DNA of 64,000 nucleotides from Treponema sp038397965 (lineage in GTDB: Bacteria > Spirochaetota > Spirochaetia > Treponematales > Treponemataceae). The stretch lies in contig JARGFA010000007.1 of NCBI GenBank assembly GCA_038397965.1, positions 4,931-68,930 on the forward strand. The letters run 5' to 3'. Position 1 is the first letter of the stretch. Each line of letters starts with the position of its first letter. Positions 34,512 through 43,196 of this stretch are shown here, piece by piece. Both the position numbers and the translations under genes were made by a program. The notes under the pieces were generated by a model. The model was given only the letters and a program-made list of their open reading frames with translations. It was not told the origin of the DNA and did not search any database.

Positions 34512-35567
34512 TTAAAATTTAAACCGCCACCGTGTTTCATGCCGGTACGGTGTACCGGGGCTAATCCATACCGGCGGGAATTCGGGGCGGTTGGGTGAAT
34601 CCGGTATATGCTGCGTTTCAAAGCAGACTCCCGAATACTTATTATATATGTCTCCGTTCTTCCCCCGCTCCCCGTTTAAAAAATTGCCGGTGTACATGGT
34701 AAGCGCCGGCTGAGTAGAATAAATATGCAGCTCCCGTCCGGTTTGCGGCTCTTTGACAACTGCCGCTAAAGACGGAAGCTTCCCGCTTTCTTTTTTAAGG
34801 AGCCATGTTCCGTCATAGCCGTTTTCCAAAGCATCAAAATCTTGCTTTAAGGTTTTTAAACGGCGAAAATCAAAGGGGGTTCCTTCTACCGGCATATAAG
34901 TACCGGTCGGCAGCATTTCCGCATCCGTTTCAACATAAGAGTCGGAATATATCTGCACCTGATGATTGAGAACCGCAACATAACTGCCGTCATCCTGCAT
35001 TCCGGCAGGATTTAAATTAAAGTAGCTGTGATTGGTAAGATTAATGGGAGTTGTTTTGGTAGTTTCCGCTTCGTAGCGGAGAATGATTTCATTATCACTG
35101 TTAAGGCTGTAAGAAACAGTCAGCCGCACCTCACCGGGAAACCCCTGTTCCCCGTCAGGGCTTATCTTAAAAAAGCGCACTCCTGCTTCTTCCGCGCCGG
35201 AAAAACTTTCCGCACTCCAGAGCTGTTTATCATAAAACGGATAACCGCCGTGCAAACAATGTCTGCCGTGAGAATTACGGGTTAATGCATAGGCTGTGCC
35301 GTCCAATGAGAACTTTGCATATCCGATACGTCCGGCGCACCGTCCGATAAGCGAACCGAAATGCGGAACATTGCGGATATATCCTTCAAGCGTTGAATAC
35401 CCTAGCACTACGTCATCGTATCCGCCTCTCGCAGTAGGAAGCAGAATACCGGTAATACAGCAGCCGTAATCAATAGCTGAAAATGAAACGGTTCCATTTG
35501 AAACCGTAAAAATCGACACTGCATCACCTGAAGCAAGTATGCCGAATTGCTCTTTCTTTACTTTCAT
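34512..35567 (-). CDS. galM: Aldose 1-epimerase (galactose mutarotase)
   Basis: About 351 residues from ATG 35567 (an ATG four codons earlier is possible). The family motifs are present: FGSLIGRCAGRIGYAKFSLD, the catalytic His in NSHGRHCLHGGYPFYDKQLW, NLTNHSYFNLNPAG with the second active His near residue 175, and the catalytic Glu in GVCFETQHIPDSPNRPEFPP. It interconverts alpha and beta anomers of hexoses. It stands alone, divergent from the ECF locus and 160 bases from the V-ATPase operon, with no sugar pathway around it. Confidence 0.93.
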   Translation of the reverse strand: MKVKKEQFGILASGDAVSIFTVSNGTVSFSAIDYGCCITGILLPTARGGYDDVVLGYSTLEGYIRNVPHFGSLIGRCAGRIGYAKFSLDGTAYALTRNSHGRHCLHGGYPFYDKQLWSAESFSGAEEAGVRFFKISPDGEQGFPGEVRLTVSYSLNSDNEIILRYEAETTKTTPINLTNHSYFNLNPAGMQDDGSYVAVLNHQVQIYSDSYVETDAEMLPTGTYMPVEGTPFDFRRLKTLKQDFDALENGYDGTWLLKKESGKLPSLAAVVKEPQTGRELHIYSTQPALTMYTGNFLNGERGKNGDIYNKYSGVCFETQHIPDSPNRPEFPPVWISPGTPYRHETRWRFKF

Positions 35568-35579
35568 ACACAACGCCAA

Positions 35580-35902
35580 GCCTTATTTTTTATCTTCAAC
35601 TTTTCCGATATACGATAATTAAAAAACGATTACCGGGCATTGAAGATAAATCCTTAAAATATTGTACAATCCTTTTTATAAATTTACAAGGGAAAATATC
35701 TTTTTTCCCAAAGCAAGACATACCAAACCGCTTCAACATTTGCTGCTTCGGCTAGTCCGGAGCATAGTGAAAAATTCTTGACAAAGGAGGTAATATTTTT
35801 TAATATAACACTGTTATGTTAGTTTTAGGCAACTAAATACTATCTATATGCACGGATTTATACCATCAGTTGAAACGTTAAGAACATGAAGGAGATGTTT
35901 AA
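35580..35902 (+). promoter_or_regulatory. Regulatory region of the ECF locus, with promoter and operator-like palindromes
   Basis: A sigma-70 promoter TTGACA (35778-35783), 17-base spacer, TAATAT (35801-35806). Directly over and after the -10 box are two inverted repeats: ATAACA-C-TGTTAT (35805-35817) and TTAGTT-TTAGGC-AACTAA (35819-35836). Their position at the transcription start is that of a repressor operator; the TTAG...CTAA type half-sites resemble DtxR/MntR-family metal-regulator boxes. The leader to the start codon is about 90 bases, ending in AAGGAGATG. 35580-35770 is AT-rich without recognised features. Confidence 0.65.
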
Positions 35903-36484
35903 ATGAACAACAAGTTGGCTTTAAAGGATCTGATAAATATCGGTATTTTTTCCGTTATTTATTTTGTCGGGCTTTTTGTAATTGGAACCCCATTCGGGTT
36001 TTTAGTAGTGACCTATTTGGCATTCCCCTTTGCGGTAAGCGTCATTTTGGGACTTGCGGCGATGTTTTTACTTGCAAAGGTACAAAAACCGTTCGGACTG
36101 TTTATCTTTGCCGCATTCCCCGGCTGTCTTATGACGCTTATGGGACACACGCCGGTTGTTGCAATCCACTCTCTTCTTGTTGCCGCCGTTGCAGAACTCG
36201 TCCGCAAAATCTTAGGCTATAACACAGCAAAGGGCAGCATCGCAGGCTACTCGATTATGTCGCTGTGGCTCTGCGGTGCGTTTTGGCAAATCTTTATCTT
36301 AAAAGATCAGTATTTCGCACTTACCGAAAAGATGATGGGCACCGAGTATGCAACGGAGCTGACCGGTCTGCCTATTTGGATTATGCCGATGCTCTACGTT
36401 ACCGCACTTTTAGGCGGATTACTCGGCGGACTGTTAGGTAAAAAGGTTTTAAGAAAACACTTTGAGAAAGCAGGCCTTCTGTAA
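35903..36484 (+). CDS. Trep_Strep-family ECF transporter substrate-binding membrane component
   Basis: 193 residues with five or six membrane helices, opening LKDLINIGIFSVIYFVGLFV IGTPFGFL and containing FAAFPGCLMTLMGHTPVVAI. This matches the Trep_Strep (PF09605/TIGR02185, MptD-like) putative S component known from Treponema and Streptococcus. The following ecfT and double-ATPase genes complete an energy-coupling-factor importer, so this should give substrate specificity; the substrate is unknown. A strong ribosome site AAGGAG precedes the ATG. Its stop codon lies inside the first hairpin of cluster D. Confidence 0.88.
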   Translation: MNNKLALKDLINIGIFSVIYFVGLFVIGTPFGFLVVTYLAFPFAVSVILGLAAMFLLAKVQKPFGLFIFAAFPGCLMTLMGHTPVVAIHSLLVAAVAELVRKILGYNTAKGSIAGYSIMSLWLCGAFWQIFILKDQYFALTEKMMGTEYATELTGLPIWIMPMLYVTALLGGLLGGLLGKKVLRKHFEKAGLL

Positions 36485-36572
36485 AAGAATTGACATTCAT
36501 GTCAATTCTTTTACGACGAGTTTTGCATTCTGCAAAACTCGTTACTGCTTAAACCACCGCCATCCATGGCGG
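36481..36572. repeat. Cluster D of modular palindromic units, inside the ECF operon
   Basis: Three hairpins in a row: 36481-36514, perfect 16-base arms (GTAAAAGAATTGACAT) with a two-base loop; 36516-36542, ACGAGTTTTGCA-TTC- and its complement; 36557-36572, CCGCCATCCATGGCGG. The last is the inverse of 10181-10200, the second resembles 12623-12645 and 15623-15643. No T-run follows, so read-through into ecfT is expected but probably reduced. Confidence 0.85.
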
Positions 36573-36620
36573 AATCTAATTACGCATTCACAATTAAGAA
36601 TTAACCTAGGGAAAACTTTG

Positions 36621-37325
36621 ATGAAAAAAGACGTACTCGTGGTGCTTGATCCGCGGACAAAAATATTTTTAGTTTTGGCAATGGGGGTGTCGATTACTAT
36701 CCTCGTGCCGATTTATATAGAAATTTTGAGTGCGGCTTTGTTGGCGTTCTTATTTGCGGCGAACGGGCAAATCAAGTCGGCGGTGAAGTTAATGACGGTC
36801 TTTTTATTTTTGGCAGCTCTTACCTATTTGCCGAAAGATTTACCGGGGGTTTCAACTATTGTGCTGCCGGTCGGTTTTATGATACGCCGTTTTATGATGC
36901 CGATTGTGGCGGGTAATTATCTTATCGCCTCAACCCCTGTCGGACTTTTGATGAATGCCCTTGAAAAGTTAAAATTGCCGTACTCGCTTGTCATCACCGT
37001 TGCGGTTATGTTCCGCTTTTTCCCGACGCTGAAAGAAGAAGCCGCTCATATTAAAAACGCCATGAAAATGCGGGGTATCGGACTTAACGCGGTAAATGTT
37101 ATCTGTAAACCTCTTTTGACGCTCGAATATGTGATGGTGCCGCTGCTTTCATCGGCTTCAAGGATTGGAGACGAACTTGCCGCCGCAGGACATACCAAAG
37201 GGGTAGATGCTCCGTCAAAAAAGATTCGCTATAAAACCTCCCGCTTTACAGCGGCGGACTGTATTATCTTTCTCTATATTATTGCGGTATTTATCGCAGC
37301 AGTATTAACGAGGACATATGCATAA
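36621..37325 (+). CDS. ecfT: ECF transporter transmembrane component EcfT
   Basis: 234 residues from ATG 36621 (the longer frame to 36462 passes through cluster D and is rejected). LDPRTKIFLVLAMGVSITIL is the EcfT/CbiQ opening, followed by several helices, and the coupling region FPTLKEEAAHIKNAMKMRGI carries the AMKMRG signature equivalent to the Ala-Arg-Gly motif that touches the ATPases. It ends TAATG with the hydrolase start, a one-base overlap. Energy-coupling membrane protein for the S component upstream. Confidence 0.88.
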   Translation: MKKDVLVVLDPRTKIFLVLAMGVSITILVPIYIEILSAALLAFLFAANGQIKSAVKLMTVFLFLAALTYLPKDLPGVSTIVLPVGFMIRRFMMPIVAGNYLIASTPVGLLMNALEKLKLPYSLVITVAVMFRFFPTLKEEAAHIKNAMKMRGIGLNAVNVICKPLLTLEYVMVPLLSSASRIGDELAAAGHTKGVDAPSKKIRYKTSRFTAADCIIFLYIIAVFIAAVLTRTYA

Positions 37326-38071
37326 TGATACATACACTCGGAAATAAGGATAAAATAATTTTACTCCTGCACCCCATGCTTTTGGACGGGTGTACGATGT
37401 TAAAACACTTTGAGCCGCTAAGCGATAAATACCGCCTTATTGCTCCGGATTTATCTGCACACGGCGAATCCCGGAATGAAGAATTCATCTCCGCAGAACA
37501 AGAAGCCTTACGTATTGCCTCTTATTTAAAACAAAAGGGAGCTGCAAACTGCACTGCGGTAATCGGTTTATCGCTCGGCGGACGCATTGCGCTTGAGCTT
37601 TTAAAAGATACCGCCCTGAATTTCAGCTGTGCCATTTTGGACGGTGCCCCCGTGTATAAAAATGCCCGTTTGCAGCGTTTTTTGTATACAACCGTATTTT
37701 TACATCGCCGGAAACAGGTGCAAAAAAATCCTGAACCGGCAAAACAAAAACTTTCACAATTATTCGGCACAGAGGCGGGAATTGTTATGACGGAGAATTT
37801 TCAAAAAATGACAAAACGCAGTATTAAAAACATAATGGACACATGCTCCCGCTTTGATTTTTACCCGTACACTCAAAATGTTCAGCAGCGCATATATTTT
37901 GAGTTCGGCGCCGAAGAAGCGGATGCGGCACAGTCAAAAATCATTTTACAAAAATACCCGTATGTCCATCTTACAAAACGGGAAAATTACGGACACTGTC
38001 AATATCTTAACAGAGATAAAGACAGCTATCTTGCTATGGTCAGACAGTGCATATCAGGACAAAATACATAA
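37325..38071 (+). CDS. Alpha/beta hydrolase within the ECF operon
   Basis: 248 residues; alpha/beta-hydrolase fold with oxyanion region LLHPMLLDG, nucleophile elbow GLSLGG (Ser near residue 83), an Asp in FGAEEAD and a probable catalytic His in RENYGHCQYL near 224. Substrate unknown. Its TAATG junction with ecfT and the 16-base gap to the ATPase gene place it firmly in the operon, suggesting it hydrolyses an ester or amide form of the imported compound, for instance a thioester or methyl ester; this is inference. Serine hydrolases are not a normal part of ECF systems. Confidence 0.78.
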   Translation: MIHTLGNKDKIILLLHPMLLDGCTMLKHFEPLSDKYRLIAPDLSAHGESRNEEFISAEQEALRIASYLKQKGAANCTAVIGLSLGGRIALELLKDTALNFSCAILDGAPVYKNARLQRFLYTTVFLHRRKQVQKNPEPAKQKLSQLFGTEAGIVMTENFQKMTKRSIKNIMDTCSRFDFYPYTQNVQQRIYFEFGAEEADAAQSKIILQKYPYVHLTKRENYGHCQYLNRDKDSYLAMVRQCISGQNT

Positions 38072-38087
38072 TTAAGGATAAAACATA

Positions 38088-39761
38088 ATGGAAACGGCAG
38101 TCAATCTTAATCACATAACCTTTCAGTATAAGGGGGCGGAAAATCAAGCTCCTCTGCCGGAGAAGGAGTATGAAAATGCCGCCGCACTGAACGATGTTTC
38201 CCTTTCGGTACGGAAAGGCGAATGCCTCCTTTTGACCGGTATATCCGGCTGCGGAAAAACCAGCATTTTGCGGACAATAAACGGGTTAATTCCGAATTAC
38301 CATGAAGGCGCTCTTACCGGATCTGTGGAGATTTCGGGAGAGGCGGCGGCGGGGAAACCCATTTACGATATTTCAAAAAAAGTTTCGACGGTGTTTCAAA
38401 ACCCAAAATCGCAATTTTTTAACCTCGACACAACATCGGAGATTTTGTTTTTTCTTGAAAACATGGGAACTCCGTTTGAAAAAATGCGCGAACGGCTGGA
38501 ATTTGTGTCATCATTTTTGCATATTGAATATCTTCTTGACCGCAATATCTTTAACCTTTCAGGCGGCGAAAAGCAAATGATTGCCATTGCCTCCGCCCTC
38601 GCTTCCGACACCGATATTATCATATTCGATGAGCCGACTTCCAACCTCGACATCTGCTGTATCGAAAAAATTACCGAAGCCCTGCGTCTTTTAAAGGAAT
38701 CGGGAAAAACGCTCATTATCAGCGAACACCGCCTGCACTTTTTGCGGGATCTTATCGACCGCGTTCTTTTGATAAAGGACGGAAAAATCGAGCGGGAGTT
38801 CAGTCAAAAAGAATTTGCCGGACTTTCCGACCAAAACAGAAAAGACCTTTTGCTTCGCCCTATAACGATGGATGCACGCGTTTTTGACCGGACTGACGCT
38901 TCCGGCTTTGCATCGATACACGATACCGGCTTTGAGCGGAACTGCGAGCCTGAAAAAACAACCGGCAGCGGTACGGACTTTACCCCTAAAACATCCTCGG
39001 ACACACAACCTGCGCAGCTGAAAATAGAACAGCTGGCATACCGCTTCCCGAAAGAACACACCGACTTTCTCACCGTGCAAAACGTAACGATGGACTTCGG
39101 AAAAATAATTGCCCTTACCGGAAAAAACGGGCAAGGAAAAAGCACCTTTGCGCAGTGTCTTTCCGGTTTATTGAAAACAAAAAAAGATTCGGTTTTTTTG
39201 AACGGCAAAAAACTGAATGCAAAAAAACGGCTTGAACTTTCATACATGGTATTACAGGATGTCGGCTACCAGCTTTTTACCGAAAGCGTCGAAGATGAAA
39301 TCGCTCTCGGAAAAAATAAAAAAACAACCGCCGCACAAAACCCTCAGCAGGCCGGCACGGATGGCGGCACTCCCGGCACCGAAGCGGTTTTAGAGGCAAT
39401 GCATTTGACGGCATTTAAAGATAAACATCCGCTCAGCTTATCCGGCGGACAAAAACAGCGGGTTTCAATCGGAGCTGCCGTCAGTTCAGGCGCCCGTATC
39501 ATCATTATGGACGAGCCTACGTCCGGCATGGACTATTTCCACATGAAAGAAACGGCAAAGCTCATTAACGCAATACGCTCTCCTGAAACGCTTATACTGA
39601 TTATCAGCCACGACTTTGAATTTTTAAGCCTTGCTGCCGATGAAATAATCTTAATGGAAAAAGGAGCGGTCATTTCTCATTCGACATTTACAAAAGAAAA
39701 AGCAGAAGATGTGTTTAATTACTTAAAGAAAGAGAACGGCAGATGTCCAAAACATTCGTAA
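38088..39761 (+). CDS. ECF transporter ATPase, two fused nucleotide-binding domains
   Basis: 557 residues with two ABC domains: first Walker A GISGCGKTSILR (near 52), signature NLSGGEKQMIAIASAL, Walker B IIIFDEPTSNLD; second Walker A GKNGQGKSTFAQ (near 345), signature LSLSGGQKQRVSIGAA and IIIMDEPTSGMD (near 475). Each keeps its H-loop (SEHR; SHDF). A linker of about 60 residues rich in Thr/Ser joins them (near 265-310). Such fused EcfA-EcfA' proteins pair with a single EcfT. The end overlaps a longer open frame that precedes metQ. Confidence 0.92.
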   Translation: METAVNLNHITFQYKGAENQAPLPEKEYENAAALNDVSLSVRKGECLLLTGISGCGKTSILRTINGLIPNYHEGALTGSVEISGEAAAGKPIYDISKKVSTVFQNPKSQFFNLDTTSEILFFLENMGTPFEKMRERLEFVSSFLHIEYLLDRNIFNLSGGEKQMIAIASALASDTDIIIFDEPTSNLDICCIEKITEALRLLKESGKTLIISEHRLHFLRDLIDRVLLIKDGKIEREFSQKEFAGLSDQNRKDLLLRPITMDARVFDRTDASGFASIHDTGFERNCEPEKTTGSGTDFTPKTSSDTQPAQLKIEQLAYRFPKEHTDFLTVQNVTMDFGKIIALTGKNGQGKSTFAQCLSGLLKTKKDSVFLNGKKLNAKKRLELSYMVLQDVGYQLFTESVEDEIALGKNKKTTAAQNPQQAGTDGGTPGTEAVLEAMHLTAFKDKHPLSLSGGQKQRVSIGAAVSSGARIIIMDEPTSGMDYFHMKETAKLINAIRSPETLILIISHDFEFLSLAADEIILMEKGAVISHSTFTKEKAEDVFNYLKKENGRCPKHS

Positions 39762-39847
39762 TACAGCTGTCCTGCATTCCCACTAGACAGATAGAGAAAA
39801 TATATAGTAGATTATTTCATAACTATAAACTCACAGGAGTTCCAACG

Positions 39848-40651
39848 ATGAAAAAGACGCTATCATTATTATCGGCAGTGTTTGTTTGCGCGGGCTTGCT
39901 TGTTTCATGTGCGAAACAACAAGCGGAAGATGATGTTCTAACGATTGCGGCAACACCCGAGCCTCATAAAACAATTTTAGAGCTTGTAGTGCCCGATCTT
40001 GCAAAAGAAGGTATTACTCTTAAAATAACCGAGTTTACCGATTATGTAACTCCCAATGAAGCGGTTGAAACGGGAGAGCAGTTTGCAAATTTCTTCCAGC
40101 ACATTCCTTATATGGACAGTTTCAATAAAGAACACGGTTATCATCTTGTCAGTGCCGGTACCGTTCATGTTGAACCGCTCGCCTTGTATTCACAGAAATA
40201 CGCACACATCTCGGAACTGAAAAACGGAGATTCAATCGCAATTCCTAATGATCCGACAAATGAGGCACGCGCATTGCTTCTGCTGGCCTCGGAAAAACTT
40301 ATCTCATTACGTGAAGGTGCCGGCCTTGCCGCCACCCCGCTTGACATCACTGAAAATCCGTTAAATCTGAAATTCGTCGAAATAGAAGCAGCCTCACTTC
40401 CGCGGGTGCTGGTTGATGTCGAAGGAGCTGTTATTAATGGTAATTATGCCATTCCGGCCGGTCTTTCGGCTGCAAAAGACGGTCTTTTGGTAGAAGGCAA
40501 GGATTCTCCCTATGCCAATATTATTGCGATAAAACAGGGGAACGAGAATGACCGCCGTATTAGAGTGCTGCTGAATGCCCTGCAAAGCGAAAAAGTACGC
40601 CGTTTTATTCTTGAAAAATACCCCAACGGCGAGGTTGTACCGGCGTTCTAA
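39848..40651 (+). CDS. metQ: MetQ/NlpA-family substrate-binding lipoprotein
   Basis: 267 residues from ATG 39848, which has an ACAGGAG ribosome site; an upstream frame start at 39743 overlaps the ATPase gene and is rejected. Signal peptide MKKTLSLLSAVFVCAGLLVS with lipobox LVSC. The rest follows MetQ throughout: IAATPEPHKTILELVVPDLA, FTDYVTPNEAVETGEQFANF FQHIPYMDSFN, and IPNDPTNEARALLLLASEKL. Usually it delivers methionine (or dipeptides) to MetNI; here no metN or metI is nearby, and it follows an ECF operon after 86 bases. T. pallidum has a similar lipoprotein Tp32 as I recall. Confidence 0.9.
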   Translation: MKKTLSLLSAVFVCAGLLVSCAKQQAEDDVLTIAATPEPHKTILELVVPDLAKEGITLKITEFTDYVTPNEAVETGEQFANFFQHIPYMDSFNKEHGYHLVSAGTVHVEPLALYSQKYAHISELKNGDSIAIPNDPTNEARALLLLASEKLISLREGAGLAATPLDITENPLNLKFVEIEAASLPRVLVDVEGAVINGNYAIPAGLSAAKDGLLVEGKDSPYANIIAIKQGNENDRRIRVLLNALQSEKVRRFILEKYPNGEVVPAF

Positions 40652-40695
40652 CCTGCTATTTCAACAAAGAACAAATTTATATACAATAATACAGA

Positions 40696-40727
40696 GAGCC
40701 TCTAAAAACCCCAGTTTTTAGAGGCTC
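40696..40727 (+). terminator. Hairpin after metQ
   Basis: GAGCCTCTAAAAAC (40696-40709), loop CCCA, and its perfect complement (40714-40727). Only CCGTCAT follows, so U-run termination is poor; it may act on 3'-end stability. Core shared with 26955-27002. Confidence 0.55.
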
Positions 40728-40746
40728 CGTCATAAAAGAGGTGTAG

Positions 40747-41424
40747 ATGGAAATGAGGAAAAAGACACATCCTCTCATGCGCAGTGTAATATTCGCCGGG
40801 CTCTTTCTCTTTGTATCGGCTGTTAGCTATTCTGAAAATAAAGCCGATGCATTGAAGCTTTACCGGACAGGACGCAGTTTAGACAGTGCCGGAAGATCGG
40901 AAGAAGCAAGAGCATTTTATACCGATGCAATCACTATTTGCCGTAATGAACTTCAGCAAAATCCCCGTAATATGGATTCCTATACAGTCTATACCTGGTC
41001 ATTATTCCGGCTGCACCGCTACCGCGAAACCATTACGGTGTGCAATGAGGCTTTAAAAATAAATGCCGACGTACGCATTATTGAAACCTTAGGGGAAGCC
41101 TATTTTTATGTTAATGATTATAAAGAATCATTGCGCCAAATGGAACGGTACATTGACATGGCTCCGACGGGTGAGCGGATCAGTGTCGCTTATTTTTATG
41201 CAGGGGATATTTACCGGCTTACAAAGCGGTATCAGAAAGCTGATATTGCCTATTCAGCCGCCGTGCACTTAGAGCCTTCAAATGCACTGTGGTGGTACCG
41301 GCTCGGGCTTGCACGCGAGCAGGCGGGACAAAAACAAACTGCCAAGCTTGCTTTTGAGCGGGCATTGCGTATACGCAAAGACTATAAAGAAGCTGCAGAT
41401 GGGCTGTCGCGTTTACAACTGTGA
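40747..41424 (+). CDS. Exported tetratricopeptide-repeat protein
   Basis: 225 residues. A signal peptide or anchor at 10-28 (SVIFAGLFLFVSAVSYS) is followed by about five TPR units: LKLYRTGRSLDSAGRSEEAR, YTVYTWSLFRLHRYRETITV, LGEAYFYVNDYKESLRQMER, FYAGDIYRLTKRYQKADIAY and WYRLGLAREQAGQKQTAKLA. TPR proteins scaffold protein contacts; the partner is unknown. It could be periplasmic or membrane-tethered. GAGGTG lies before the ATG at 40747 (ATG two codons later is an alternative). Confidence 0.8.
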   Translation: MEMRKKTHPLMRSVIFAGLFLFVSAVSYSENKADALKLYRTGRSLDSAGRSEEARAFYTDAITICRNELQQNPRNMDSYTVYTWSLFRLHRYRETITVCNEALKINADVRIIETLGEAYFYVNDYKESLRQMERYIDMAPTGERISVAYFYAGDIYRLTKRYQKADIAYSAAVHLEPSNALWWYRLGLAREQAGQKQTAKLAFERALRIRKDYKEAADGLSRLQL

Positions 41425-41440
41425 TGTTTTACTAATGAGC

Positions 41441-41464
41441 CGGCAGGGAAGACTTCCCCTGCCG
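41441..41464. terminator. Hairpin between convergent genes
   Basis: CGGCAGGGAAG (41441-41451) pairs with CTTCCCCTGCCG (41453-41464) with one bulge; it lies between the stops of the TPR gene (41424) and the membrane protein gene (41469). No long T-run on either side, so efficiency is uncertain. Confidence 0.5.
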
Positions 41465-41468
41465 CACC

Positions 41469-42506
41469 TTACCTCATTTCGGGGTGTTTAACAATATAGG
41501 GGATGCTCAAAAGCAGTTCATCAAGCCCGGTTATGAGCCGTTTGAGAGTTATGCGATGCTGAAATTCAGCTAGTTGCTTAAATATATACAGTGATTCTTC
41601 CAAAACGGTTCCGAAAGGACCGGGAATATGAATATGCGCTGTAATCATCCAGCGTGAAATATGAATCATTGCTTGCAGCACTGCGGCTTTTTCAAGTCCG
41701 GTTAGGAGTGCGCCGCTTGTAATCGGAAAACCTAAAACCGAAACAAGTTCCTTCCCCATTGGGATAAGACCGTGACAGAGAATAATTCCAAAAGATGAAA
41801 CAAGAAGCGGTACCCAGTGTATTTTTTTCTTTTCACCCGCACAGAGCAGCAAAGATGCTGCAAAAATGACGAGCTTTGCTGTTATGCCCTGCATAAAAAG
41901 AAGCAGCAGCATGAGTATACAGCCTACTCCTAATCGCAATCCGCTGTATTTTGAAGCTCCGGTATTCAGCGGCAGATCAAGAGAAAAAAACGATTCCTCT
42001 CGGTTCACTTCCGCATACCATTCGGATTCCGATTTAAACTGTTCACAAAATATGCCGAGCAGCAGGGAAGTAACGGCGCCGATGCACAGAAACGGCGGCA
42101 TGATATACCAAATACCTTCTCCGAAAATAAAAAAACGTCCGATAATCAGCTGAAGTGTATTCGATACGCAGGCGCCGGCAACACTAATACCCGCCAAAGA
42201 GAGAAGTTTTTTGGGTATACCGCGCAGTAAATACATCGTAAAAGCCGCGCCAAGGGTACCTGCCGCCGAAAAAAGAAGCAGATACGAAAAAAGTGTTCCG
42301 CTGATAATCGCCTGTCCCAGAATTTTTATTAAAGCAAGCAATAAAAAGGCCGGAAATGACACAATATCCAATGCAAGCATCAGCGGAACATTTGCAAGAC
42401 CAATGCGCAAAAAAGGCAGCGGTTTAGGTATAATAAACTCAACCGCTGAAAGGAAAAAACACAAGGCGCCGAATACCGGCACCAGTGCATCCTGTTTTTT
42501 GTTCAT
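41469..42506 (-). CDS. HepI-like (Gx transporter family) membrane protein with an extra C-terminal membrane domain
   Basis: 345 residues. The first 165 match the Gx transporter/heptaprenyl diphosphate synthase component I family: VFGALCFFLSAVEFIIPKPL PFLRIGLANVP, ALIKILGQAIISGTLFSYLL, AGACVSNTLQLIIGRF. That family is thought to be an ECF-type S component. Residues about 195-345 form another membrane block (GVGCILMLLLLFMQGITAKL VIFAASLLLC) ending in a long amphipathic tail, reminiscent of a small EcfT domain but without the usual Arg-Gly motif. So it may be an S-T fusion; that is a guess. The start is three bases after the slyD stop, so the two are co-transcribed. Confidence 0.65.
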   Translation of the reverse strand: MNKKQDALVPVFGALCFFLSAVEFIIPKPLPFLRIGLANVPLMLALDIVSFPAFLLLALIKILGQAIISGTLFSYLLLFSAAGTLGAAFTMYLLRGIPKKLLSLAGISVAGACVSNTLQLIIGRFFIFGEGIWYIMPPFLCIGAVTSLLLGIFCEQFKSESEWYAEVNREESFFSLDLPLNTGASKYSGLRLGVGCILMLLLLFMQGITAKLVIFAASLLLCAGEKKKIHWVPLLVSSFGIILCHGLIPMGKELVSVLGFPITSGALLTGLEKAAVLQAMIHISRWMITAHIHIPGPFGTVLEESLYIFKQLAEFQHRITLKRLITGLDELLLSIPYIVKHPEMR

Positions 42507-42509
42507 AAA

Positions 42510-43031
42510 TTAATGACAGCCCGAGCATCCGCAGCAGGAATCGCCTTCGTGTCCGTGCTCATGTCCGCACCCGCACCCGCTGACCGGCTCAAGTGCTTCC
42601 GCAATTTCGTCTTCGGTTGCCGCCCGCACACCGGTGATTTTTACATCAAAGTACAGAGTTTTCCCTGCAAGCGGATGATTCGCATCCATTGTAATAACAT
42701 CGCCGTTAATTTCTTTAATAACAACCGGGTGATTATTTGCATCAAATTCCATTCCCACTTCCAATTCAACATCATCAGGAAACTGAGAGCGGTTTGCTTC
42801 AAAAATAGCCTCTTCACTGATTTCGCCGTACGCATCTTTTGCAGGAACGGTCAGCGAAAAGCTTTCGCCTTCTTCACGCCCTTCTAAATCCCGTTCCAGC
42901 CCCGGAATGAGAAAGTTATAACCGTGAATGTAATCCAGCGGCCCCATTTGCTCTGATGAATCAAGAATATTGTGCGATTCATCTTTCAAGGTATACTCAA
43001 GGGTAACCATACAATCTTTAGAAATTTTCAT
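42510..43031 (-). CDS. slyD: SlyD-type FKBP peptidyl-prolyl isomerase
   Basis: 173 residues. FKBP fold interrupted by the IF chaperone domain (about 70-130), as in SlyD: VTLEYTLKDESHNILDSSEQ, GPLDYIHGYNFLIPGLERDL EGREEGE, VITMDANHPLAGKTLYFDVK. The tail is a Cys/His metal-binding region, CGCGHEHGHEG followed by CCGCSGCH, which in E. coli SlyD binds nickel. It speeds prolyl isomerisation and may act in metal delivery. First gene of a two-gene minus-strand unit with the HepI-like protein. Confidence 0.95.
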   Translation of the reverse strand: MKISKDCMVTLEYTLKDESHNILDSSEQMGPLDYIHGYNFLIPGLERDLEGREEGESFSLTVPAKDAYGEISEEAIFEANRSQFPDDVELEVGMEFDANNHPVVIKEINGDVITMDANHPLAGKTLYFDVKITGVRAATEDEIAEALEPVSGCGCGHEHGHEGDSCCGCSGCH

Positions 43032-43139
43032 AAGCCTATACTACCAATTTTTCCGGTTTCGGACAAGGCTGAGGACGGCACCTTCCGCGGATTTTGTCTG
43101 ATTAGGAGCCGCCGCTTCCGGCATATCGGGAAAAAATGT

Positions 43140-43168
43140 TTGACAAGCTATTTTGATTAGAGTATACT
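43140..43168 (+). promoter_or_regulatory. Sigma-70 promoter of pnrA
   Basis: TTGACA (43140-43145), 17-base spacer, TATACT (43163-43168); start codon 28 bases downstream with a GAGGAGG ribosome site (short leader). Confidence 0.85.
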
Positions 43169-43196
43169 ACAGCAAGTTATTTGAGGAGGCGCATAT

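Noticed and set aside
39762..39847. SAM-type riboswitch before metQ
   Set aside because: Only 86 bases between the genes and no matching stems.
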